NCBI RefSeq assembly: GCF_001456025.1
Contig: NZ_LMTZ01000055.1
Location: 1-64,000 of the forward strand
Length of the DNA: 64,000 nucleotides
Origin: Mastigocoleus testarum BC008
Lineage (GTDB): Bacteria > Cyanobacteriota > Cyanobacteriia > Cyanobacteriales > Nostocaceae
Direction: 5' to 3'
Part shown: positions 1 to 6,374 of the stretch, in pieces
Layout of the letters: each line of letters starts with the position of its first letter
Position numbering within the stretch: the first letter of the stretch is position 1
Translations under genes and position numbers: made by a program
Notes under the pieces: model-generated
The model's database searches: none
Told to the model about the DNA's origin: nothing
Seen by the model: the letters and a program-made list of their open reading frames with translations, nothing else

Positions 1-335
1 GCGTCATGGGTCATATTCTACGACACATGCTCTACTTTTGTTCCTTCTTCTTTTTTCTTCTTACCCCGACTTACTGAGCGGATACGATTATTTGATGTCT
101 CTAAATTCTTGATAGTTCAATACTATAGCGTTCCTACTTGATTCATGAACAGATAAATCTTGTAGAGACTTAGCAATGCTGCATCTACAGAATTTTGATT
201 TTTACACACGAATTATTTAGGATTACGATATAAATACTTAAAACATAAGTTAACTTAAAATATAAATCTATCCCTCATTTAGCAAAGGCTTAAATAATGG
301 CGGTTTTCAAGATACTTTGGAAACAAAAATTATGA

Positions 336-381
336 AAACAAAAATACTCTTGAGGAGTACATAACTCTTCTCCTCAAGAGT
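336..381 (-). terminator. rho-independent terminator of the first minus-strand gene
   Basis: A perfect 12-bp inverted repeat (346-357 with 370-381, 12-nt loop) is followed, when read on the minus strand, by a T-rich tract. It lies just past the stop of the minus-strand gene ending at 406, so it most likely terminates that gene. Confidence 0.8.
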
Positions 382-405
382 AAAATAATCGTTTTCTTTC
401 AATTT

Positions 406-729
406 TCAATATGCGTCCTCTACCTCAAGTTGTGCAACTGTTACAGCATTAAAAGCAAAAGCCGCAACTATTGGTAACGGACACCGAAAAACATAAGCAA
501 CTAAAGCTGCGGTCATTGTTGCACCAACTGCAAAAATTGACCAAAAGCGTTCTTCACAGGTTAATCCATGCTTTGCTTTAATTGCTCTGAGAACCTGAAC
601 GGGAATTGGTTCTGGTATTACCCCTCCAGGAGGAAAAGCCCAATAGTTATTAGACCGCTCTTCAAATAAATCAGTCCAACCGTTTTCTTGGCACCATTCC
701 TGAACCCATTCGTTGCTGTAATGCTTCAT
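406..729 (-). CDS. conserved-looking small hypothetical protein with C-terminal hydrophobic segments
   Basis: This 107-residue protein is not recognised. The first half is polar and Trp/Glu-rich, followed by a proline-rich stretch (about residues 33-43). Two hydrophobic segments follow (about 62-81 and 83-99), joined by an Arg-Cys-Pro turn, which suggests a hairpin membrane anchor at the C-terminus. I chose the ATG at 729; the open frame extends five codons further to a TTG at 744 but has no better ribosome site. The strong terminator immediately downstream supports a real transcription unit. It stands alone, with about 1 kb of non-coding DNA behind it. No function is proposed. Confidence 0.6.
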   Translation of the reverse strand: MKHYSNEWVQEWCQENGWTDLFEERSNNYWAFPPGGVIPEPIPVQVLRAIKAKHGLTCEERFWSIFAVGATMTAALVAYVFRCPLPIVAAFAFNAVTVAQLEVEDAY

Positions 730-1800
730 AATAACTGTTTGCAAATAGATTCTGTGTCTGTGTAGAAATTTGGAATTTAATAGATTCCTTTTTTATCCTT
801 CAAATGCTCTCAATTTATGTGGCAATATCTCTGTGAAAATATTTCGGATTTCGGAATACTATGTTCGGGATACTATATGCCCAATACTATGTGTAGATGC
901 TGAATTTATAGGCCCTAAATCATAAATTCTAAATATTAACTTTCATTAAGGAAATAATACGCATTAAATTTTCAAGACCAGTAAACATTTATTTTCTATT
1001 CTAGATATTAACAGCATATCGCTAGGCACTGCATTAAATGAAAATAAATTTATCTCTTTTTGAGAGACATTTTTCAATATTTTTGCCACGACATACTATT
1101 TATTTAGCAAATTTTTCAGGTACTAACAAGTCATATTTTCAAACTAATTTAAGCGCCAACAATAAGCGCAATATTTCTTAACAAATCACTTCTTTTTTAT
1201 TGAGTAAATCTTTGTCAAATTGACTTTATGTAAATAAATATAAAGACTATTCTTAGTGAGTGATGATCAACAGCAAGCTAGTATTCATACTCAATAAAAC
1301 ATTATTGTATTAGGCTTTTATTTATCCGTAGGTGTGAGATATTTAGAAGAAATCTTCGTGAGTACCAGTGGCTATTTGCTAGTAGTTCAGTTTATTGGAT
1401 ATGGAATTATTCAGCATTAAGCATACCGTTCTAGGAGGAGTGTTCTTAGTGCTTATATTTTCTTGGGGCTAGAGCAGAAACTGATTTACAAATGTCAAAG
1501 ATGAAATCTGAGATTTCAAAGCCTCGACATAAATCAAAAGCACTGCTAGTTATCGAACAGCCAGTTATCAATTTGTCGAGTTTCGGCTTCTTAGCCTCGT
1601 TCAGAAGATAATTCAAATCTCCCAACCAGTGAAATTTAGGAGGGGTTGGAGAAAAATAACTTCAGTTAACAACAAGTAATAATTAATTACTGATTTTCAG
1701 TTCTTAACAATTTAATGGGATAATTAAAATTTCAAATTTTTCAAATTCCGGTTTATTCTTATTTTTCGACTATTTATCCCTCAAATTGCACATAAATCCT
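730..1800. other. 1.07-kb intergenic region, AT-rich, no clear gene
   Basis: Both flanking genes point away from this stretch, so it should hold two divergent promoters, but none can be singled out by eye. The only coding-like item is a 23-codon frame at 1401-1472, listed separately. A weak CCAACC/GGTTGG inverted repeat near 1620-1650 lacks a T-run on either side and is not called a terminator. Confidence 0.6.
1401..1472 (+). CDS. possible 23-residue single-helix membrane peptide
   Basis: ATG to TAG encodes 23 residues: a polar N-terminus followed by a hydrophobic run (GGVFLVLIFSWG). This resembles in style the very small membrane subunits of cyanobacterial photosynthetic complexes, but it matches none I recognise (not PetN, PetG, PetM, PsaM or PsbY by sequence). 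There is no good Shine-Dalgarno sequence before the ATG. In AT-rich DNA a frame this short can arise by chance. Confidence 0.15.
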   Translation: MELFSIKHTVLGGVFLVLIFSWG

Positions 1801-2025
1801 ATGTCCATTTCCAAGGAAGAAGCAAAACAACTTCTAGAACGAATGATTTTTGAAGATACGCTACCTCAAGACTGGGTGCAGGATGTTTGGGGACTAAGTC
1901 CATTATTAGGCGATGGTGCGGCAAAATTATTCGATGCTTTTGAAGCATTAATTGATTGTTGTCCAGAAGCACAATTGGAAAATTTAGTTCAAAGTCTGTA
2001 TCAAGAACGCATCGATAATTCCTAG
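1801..2025 (+). CDS. small acidic hypothetical protein
   Basis: This 74-residue acidic protein is of unknown function and is predicted to be soluble and largely helical (runs such as SKEEAKQLLERMIFE and AKLFDAFEALIDCC). There is no signal peptide or membrane segment. The open frame can be extended to a TTG at 1786, but the ATG at 1801 gives a more normal start. A strong intrinsic terminator about 100 bp downstream (2126-2161) supports it as the last gene of a transcript. It looks like one of the many short conserved cyanobacterial proteins without known role; I do not recognise a domain. Confidence 0.6.
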   Translation: MSISKEEAKQLLERMIFEDTLPQDWVQDVWGLSPLLGDGAAKLFDAFEALIDCCPEAQLENLVQSLYQERIDNS

Positions 2026-2125
2026 GTCAATTTTTAGATCGTACTTCTTAATGTATAGTTACGACATTTATACTTGTGACTGTTAACAAGTGCTTTATAG
2101 CTTCATGTTTCAATCCCTGTGATTT

Positions 2126-2161
2126 AATCTTCCCCTTCGATGGGAAGATTTTTGTTTTTTT
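2126..2161 (+). terminator. rho-independent terminator
   Basis: A perfect 9-bp stem (AATCTTCCC / GGGAAGATT) with a 7-nt loop is followed by TTTGTTTTTTT. It sits downstream of the small gene ending at 2025. Confidence 0.9.
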
Positions 2162-2609
2162 ATGAGCGCGAATTAATTATTAAGTATATAATTATTATCC
2201 TAAAGTTTTTATCCACAAAATATTTTTTGGAACTATCTAATAATATTTTCCAAGAGAAAAAGGATAAGATACCTCCTTGTTAATTTTTGCGTTTCATAGA
2301 TTTAGAATCGATTCCCCCGCGATCCTGGATTAAAGAATAAATCTGAGCAGTCAATGCTGTAAAAGTTAGAGCAACCTGAGTTGCATAGAACTGAAACAGC
2401 AAATACTGCCAAATTACACAACCACTTCACCTATAGGGTGCATCTATCAAATATGTTTCAGTTGGGAATCGGATCGCGTTGCTTGGAAGTAGAATCCAAT
2501 CAATTTGGAGTTGAATCACATCCAATTACACCAGTAATTCATCCTTGGTTAGCATTGTTTCCATTTTCTTGTTTTATAATGATGGATCGTGTTGACATAA
2601 AACAAAATA
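2162..2609 (+). promoter_or_regulatory. upstream region of rpmI-rplT
   Basis: These 448 bp separate a strong terminator from rpmI and must contain the promoter and leader of the ribosomal-protein operon. infC, which often precedes rpmI in other bacteria, is absent here. An open frame at 2381-2665 crosses the rpmI start in another frame and is not believed. No specific promoter or L20-binding hairpin can be assigned by eye. Confidence 0.45.
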
Positions 2610-2807
2610 ATGCCCAAACTCAAGAGTCGCAAAGCAGCAGCAAAAAGGTTCCGCGTTACTGGTAGCGGTAAAATCGTCCGCCGTAAAGCTTTCAAGAATC
2701 ACCTTCTAGAAAAGAAAACTACTGGTAAAAAACGCAAGCTATCAAAAACAGTGATCGTAAATGAGCGCGATGCTGATAACGTTCGTGGTATGCTTCCATA
2801 TTTGTAA
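2610..2807 (+). CDS. rpmI: 50S ribosomal protein L35
   Basis: This 65-residue, very basic protein has the typical L35 sequence: an N-terminal [14 protein letters not shown], a central [10 protein letters not shown], and a C-terminal [16 protein letters not shown]. It is a component of the large ribosomal subunit and binds 23S rRNA. Length matches the family. It is followed after 39 bp by rplT, the conserved L35-L20 pairing, so the two are almost certainly co-transcribed. In many bacteria this operon is autoregulated by L20 binding to the leader; whether that applies here cannot be read from the sequence. Confidence 0.98.
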   Translation: MPKLKSRKAAAKRFRVTGSGKIVRRKAFKNHLLEKKTTGKKRKLSKTVIVNERDADNVRGMLPYL

Positions 2808-2846
2808 GTCTCATAAGGAAGTATTAAATAAAAGAAGGATTGAATT

Positions 2847-3203
2847 ATGACAAGAGTAAAGCGCGGTAATGTTGCTCGCAAACGCCGCAAAAAGATTCTC
2901 AAGTTAGCTAAAGGTTTTCGCGGTTCCCATTCAACTTTATTTAGAACCGCTAACCAACAGGTAATGAAGGCGTTACGCTATGCTTATCGCGATCGCAAAA
3001 AGCGCAAGCGTGATTTTCGTCGTCTGTGGATTACCCGCATTAACGCTGCTGTTCGCCAACATGGTATGAGCTACAGTCAATTTATGGGCAGTCTGAAGAA
3101 AGCTGACATTCAAATTAACCGTAAAATGTTGGCACAGATGGCAGTTTTAGACCCGGAAGGTTTTGGTAAAATTGCCGAAATAGCCGGTCAAGCTAAAGCA
3201 TAA
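2847..3203 (+). CDS. rplT: 50S ribosomal protein L20
   Basis: This 118-residue basic protein starts [18 protein letters not shown] and contains the L20 core ([20 protein letters not shown], then [20 protein letters not shown]). It binds 23S rRNA directly and is needed early in 50S assembly. Length is as expected. An AAGGA purine tract lies about 10 bases before the ATG. It forms an operon with rpmI upstream. The next gene starts only 12 bp after the stop, so the solute-binding protein may be read through from the ribosomal promoter. Confidence 0.98.
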   Translation: MTRVKRGNVARKRRKKILKLAKGFRGSHSTLFRTANQQVMKALRYAYRDRKKRKRDFRRLWITRINAAVRQHGMSYSQFMGSLKKADIQINRKMLAQMAVLDPEGFGKIAEIAGQAKA

Positions 3204-3215
3204 AGAGAGTAACGG

Positions 3216-4082
3216 ATGAATAACGGATTTTACAATTTAAAAAGGTTTAATCCGTTACATCTGCTACTAGTAACGGCGATAATTTGTTTGTTAACCTTTT
3301 TCTTTGTATTTGCAGATAATGGACTTGTAGCATCTGCTGCCGAGTTCAAAAAAATTCAAGAACGGGGTTATATTACAATTGCGGTCAAAGACAACTTACC
3401 TCTGTTGGGATTTAAAGATTCAAAGGGCGAACTCCAGGGACTGGAAATTGATTTAGCTAGGCGTTTAGCATCAGACTTATTCAATCAACCCGATTCAATA
3501 AAGCTTCAACCGGTAGGAAATCGAGAGCGTCTTTCAGTAGTTGTGGATAATAAAGTCGATCTTGCTATTGCTAGAGTTACAGCTACTGAGTCGCGATCGC
3601 GAATAGTAAGTTTTAGTTTTCCTTACTATTTTGATGGTACGGTATTAATTACAAAAAACGCTTCAATTCAAAAGTTAACAGATCTAAAGCAGCAGAAAAT
3701 AGCCGTACTTGAGAAATCTAGTACTATCGCTCCAGTGCGTTACTATTTACCTGACGCTAAATTAGTCGGAGTAAGTTCATATTCGGAAGCTAAAGAAATT
3801 TTAGACACAAACCAAGCTGTTGCGTTTGCTGCAGATGCTAGCGTTCTTGCGGGGTGGGTTAAGGAAGATCCAAGTTATCAAATTCTTGAAACCAGAATTT
3901 CCACTGAACCATTATCTGTTGTGATGCCGAAAGGTTTACAATATGCTGAATTGCGCAACAGAGTAAATCAAGCTATTACTGGTTACTTGAAAGAAGGTTG
4001 GTTGCAAAAACGCGTTGAGTTTTGGGGTTTACCTGAATCCAAGTTTGCAGGGGCGAAATTCAGGAGTTGGAATCAAGAATGA
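3216..4082 (+). CDS. periplasmic solute-binding protein, family 3 (amino-acid ABC transporter type)
   Basis: The 288-residue protein begins with a basic tail and a hydrophobic segment (about residues 16-33) ending in ADNGLVASAA, a typical Sec signal peptide. The mature part has the family-3 binding fold: GYITIAVKDNLPLLGF at the start of lobe 1, GLEIDLARRLASDL as the hallmark helix, DLAIARVTATESRSRIVSFSFPYY for the hinge region, and GWLQKRVEFWGLP at the end. Such proteins deliver polar amino acids or similar solutes to an ABC permease. No permease or ATPase is adjacent, so the substrate cannot be inferred and a sensory or orphan role is possible. The gene lies 12 bp behind rplT. Confidence 0.85.
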   Translation: MNNGFYNLKRFNPLHLLLVTAIICLLTFFFVFADNGLVASAAEFKKIQERGYITIAVKDNLPLLGFKDSKGELQGLEIDLARRLASDLFNQPDSIKLQPVGNRERLSVVVDNKVDLAIARVTATESRSRIVSFSFPYYFDGTVLITKNASIQKLTDLKQQKIAVLEKSSTIAPVRYYLPDAKLVGVSSYSEAKEILDTNQAVAFAADASVLAGWVKEDPSYQILETRISTEPLSVVMPKGLQYAELRNRVNQAITGYLKEGWLQKRVEFWGLPESKFAGAKFRSWNQE

Positions 4083-4101
4083 GTTTCGCCTATACAGGTC
4101 C

Positions 4102-4206
4102 AAATATCTGCCTAGGAATTAATTCCCAGGCTCATAGAAAAAGTCTGATAAATCAGACTGGGTAAGGTTTGTAGTGCGTTTTAAGGTACTTGGATTATAA
4201 GCCTTG
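4102..4206. repeat. 105-bp double-hairpin element, copy A
   Basis: It contains two successive palindromes: one built on CCTAGGAATTAATTCCCAGG and one AGTCTGAT-AA-ATCAGACT. A conserved tail ending TATAAGCCTTG follows. It aligns without gaps to copy B at 4327-4431 (offset 225 bp). Paired palindromes of this style resemble dispersed intergenic repeats of filamentous cyanobacteria; here they follow the solute-binding protein gene and could also act as a terminator. Confidence 0.8.
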
Positions 4207-4239
4207 TTCGCTAGAGCGGCGACACGAAGCGTGTTGAAA

Positions 4240-4276
4240 TTTATTTCAAGGTGGGATGTTGGACATAATCAGATTG
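4240..4276. repeat. CRISPR trailer-like segment, displaced copy
   Basis: This 37-bp segment differs at two positions from 4628-4664, which directly abuts the CRISPR array. It is followed by CAGTTTCAAC (about 4289-4298), matching the plus-strand 3' end of the CRISPR repeat (TAGTTTCAAC), as if a shortened terminal repeat had been copied with it. Confidence 0.7.
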
Positions 4277-4326
4277 CTGCAAGTTATCAGTTTCAACAGA
4301 TAACTTACTGCATTTTCAAATAATCT

Positions 4327-4431
4327 AAATATCCGCCTAGGAATGAATTCCCAGGCTCATAGACAAAGTCTGATAAATCAGACTGAGTAAGCTTCGTAGT
4401 GCGTTTCAACGTACTTAGATTATAAGCCTTG
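4327..4431. repeat. 105-bp double-hairpin element, copy B
   Basis: This copy is collinear with 4102-4206 with scattered substitutions, several of them within the palindromes. It lacks the roughly 30-bp insert (GCTAGAGCGGCGACACGAAG region, about 4207-4235) that follows copy A. Confidence 0.8.
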
Positions 4432-4439
4432 AAATTTAT

Positions 4440-4626
4440 GATGCTGTTGGCGAATATAAAGGGGGTTTGACCCATCATTCCCAAACCATATTAATTTCCC
4501 CGATTTAAGTGCTTTGAAATAGATTCATAAACTTTAGCCCGTATTTATTGTATGGAATATAAACGACGCAAAATAAGGACTTTTAGAGTGAGGGGTTAAA
4601 CCCTACGCAAATTAACCAACAACATC
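4440..4626. mobile_element. 187-bp MITE-like insertion with target-site duplication
   Basis: The ends are inverted: GATGCTGTTGG at 4440-4450 and CCAACAACATC at 4616-4626 (10 of 11 matching), with weaker symmetry extending inward to GGGTTTGACCC / GGGTTAAACCC. The element is flanked by ATTTAT on both sides (4434-4439 and 4627-4632). The paralogous sequence at 4239-4244 has a single ATTTAT running straight into TTCAAGG, which is the empty site. It is too short to encode a transposase, so it would be mobilised in trans. Confidence 0.8.
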
Positions 4627-4627
4627 A

Positions 4628-4664
4628 TTTATTTCAAGGTGGGATATTGGACTTAATCAGATTG
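4628..4664. repeat. CRISPR trailer segment adjoining the array
   Basis: This is the near-copy of 4240-4276. Its last four bases coincide with the start of the degenerate terminal CRISPR repeat at 4661. It marks the leader-distal end of the array. Confidence 0.65.
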
Positions 4665-5196
4665 TTATCCCTGATAGGGATTAGGTTTAGTTTCAACTTA
4701 GCAAAAGAATTACTATCTTCAAGCCCTAAAGCGTCTCAATCCCTGATAGGGATTAGGTTTAGTTTCAACGTGTTCCGGATTTATTCGCTTGCCATTTATT
4801 TTGTTTCAATCCCTGATAGGGATTAGGTTTAGTTTCAACGGGTATTAACATTAATGTCGCCATTATCATTTTTGTTTCAATCCCTGATAGGGATTAGGTT
4901 TAGTTTCAACGGAAATGTTAGCAGCAATTAAATCCAAGTTGCAACGTTTCAATCCCTGATAGGGATTAGGTTTAGTTTCAACAATACTAAAGTTACTTTT
5001 CATATAGCAGGAGATATGTTTCAATCCCTGATAGGGATTAGGTTTAGTTTCAACTCAACCACTCCTCAAGCTTCACTGCGGTCATCCCAGTTTCAATCCC
5101 TGATAGGGATTAGGTTTAGTTTCAACAAAAATCCAAGAATTCGTCAAAGATCGGCGAAAGTTTCAATCCCTGATAGGGATTAGGTTTAGTTTCAAC
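4661..5196 (-). CRISPR. CRISPR array, 8 repeats of 37 bp, 7 spacers
   Basis: Repeats lie at 4661-4697, 4733-4769, 4803-4839, 4874-4910, 4946-4982, 5018-5054, 5090-5126 and 5160-5196. On the plus strand each begins GTTTCAATCCCTGATAGG and ends TTAGGTTTAGTTTCAAC. Spacers are 33-35 bp. The repeat at 4661 is degenerate at positions 1, 4, 5 and 6, the one at 4733 has one change, and the rest are identical. The minus-strand form ends ATTGAAAC, the 8-nt crRNA handle style of cyanobacterial type I/III repeats. The degenerate repeat is then at the trailer end and the leader lies to the right, so transcription is leftward. No cas gene is in the window, so the array depends on cas genes elsewhere or is silent. 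Subtype cannot be set from the repeat alone. Confidence 0.97.
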
Positions 5197-5460
5197 AGCT
5201 CGCTCCAGAACCCTTACTATATTTGATTTTCGAGGTACATTTGCGCCAACCTCATTCAAAAGTATCGTTTCAGCCCCTGGCTTGTCAACAGTAGCAAAAA
5301 TAAAAACTCCGAAACCATCGCACAGAAGGTATTTCAGCGATTGCGCCAACCTCAAACACTCTAAAAAACCTTGAAACTCTTGCTGCATAAGGAATTCAGC
5401 CGAAAAAATTGACCTATGTTTTTTAACACCCCCAGGTTGGCGCAAATTTTTGCTTCAACG
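5197..5460 (-). promoter_or_regulatory. CRISPR leader
   Basis: Next to the newest-end repeat, the minus strand reads GAAAATCAAATATAGTAAGG followed by GTTCTGGAGCGAGCT and then the repeat's GTTGAAAC. This layout matches what I know of cyanobacterial CRISPR leaders. The motif AGGTTGGCGCAA occurs three times: twice on the minus strand (ending near 5244 and 5353) and once on the plus strand (about 5433-5444). A 107-codon open frame covers the leader and runs into the array; I regard it as accidental. Confidence 0.65.
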
Positions 5461-5701
5461 GGAGAAAATTACTGATCTTTGATTCGCAATAATCCTTATC
5501 TTATGTTAGCCAATTTGCCCAAGCTTGGCGGTGCGTTACGACGCGATTGAAGCTTACTTGTAAATGCTTTATTTCTTTGCGCGTCTAACAGCACCCTACG
5601 GGAACAAAAATTAATTTTTTCTACTATTCTTCTCGATTCCCGGTAGGTTATTCTCTATTACTTAATAATAGAAACAGAAAAATCGACAGTTCATAAAGGC
5701 A

Positions 5702-6241
5702 ATGGATAACAATCTAGCGATTATTTATCTTTCTATTTTGGTTGCGGTGCTACTATTCACCGTTATCAGCGTTTTTCGCCAAATTTTTAAAAGTCGAAGA
5801 ATAGAAGGTTCTTTTTCTAAATTACGGAAAAAACTGACTAAAGAAAAAGGAACGGCTCAAGAATATTACCAGTTAGGCAGCATTTACTCTGACAAGAAAT
5901 TATATGCTCAAGCACTGACTTTGTTTAAAAAAGGAATTAAAGCTCTTGAGGATGAGGGAAACCAAGAGGAAGAACAAGAAAATCTTGCTTTGATTTACAA
6001 TGCTTTAGGTTATGTGTACTTTGCTCAGGAACAGTACGATTTATCGATTCGTAATTATAAAGAAGCAGTCAAATTAAAACCTGATTACGTCACTGCTTAC
6101 AACAATCTCGGTCATGCTTACGAGAAGAAAAAGTTAAATGCTCCAGCTCTAGAAGCTTATGAAGAAGCATTAAAATTAGACCCTAAAAATAGTACAGCTA
6201 AACGCCGTTGTGAATCTTTACGACGCTTGGTTGCGGTTTGA
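5702..6241 (+). CDS. ycf37: membrane-anchored TPR protein, likely photosystem I assembly factor Ycf37
   Basis: The 179-residue protein has an N-terminal membrane anchor (about residues 6-26, LAIIYLSILVAVLLFTVISVF) followed by basic residues. Three TPR units follow: about 54-87 (AQEYYQLGSIYSDKKLYAQA), 95-128 (IYNALGYVYFAQEQYDLSIR) and 129-162 (VTAYNNLGHAYEKKKLNAPA, ending ALKLDPKNS). Size, single anchor and three C-terminal TPRs match Ycf37 of cyanobacteria and algal plastids, which helps assemble or stabilise photosystem I at the thylakoid membrane. A generic TPR membrane protein is the alternative. It is monocistronic between the CRISPR region and an opposing peptidase gene. Confidence 0.75.
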   Translation: MDNNLAIIYLSILVAVLLFTVISVFRQIFKSRRIEGSFSKLRKKLTKEKGTAQEYYQLGSIYSDKKLYAQALTLFKKGIKALEDEGNQEEEQENLALIYNALGYVYFAQEQYDLSIRNYKEAVKLKPDYVTAYNNLGHAYEKKKLNAPALEAYEEALKLDPKNSTAKRRCESLRRLVAV

Positions 6242-6374
6242 TTGGGAACTGGGGACTGGCGATTTGAGACTGAGGACTGGGGAGAAGTCAAAAGTAAGAA
6301 GTAAGAAGTAAGGAATTTATTATCCGGATTACCAATTACCAATTACCAATTACCCATTACCAATCCCCAATCCC
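6242..6374. repeat. tandem heptamer-type intergenic repeat
   Basis: Between two convergent genes the DNA consists of short tandem motifs: GGGGACTGG-like units, AAGTAAG units, and several TTACCAA units ending in CCAATCCCC. The same families recur at 9150-9290, 51.34 kb and 55.71 kb, and inside the NRPS coding regions. Confidence 0.8.

Noticed and set aside
2381..2665. 94-codon plus-strand frame before rpmI
   Set aside because: It overlaps the rpmI start in another frame, begins with TTG, has no ribosome site and no recognisable sequence.
5122..5445. 107-codon minus-strand open frame running from the leader into the CRISPR array
   Set aside because: It spans the CRISPR leader, the first repeat and part of the next spacer. 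The leader has recognisable leader sequence, and the TTG start lies in the repeated AGGTTGGCGCAA motif. It is most likely a chance frame, although its middle part looks mildly protein-like.
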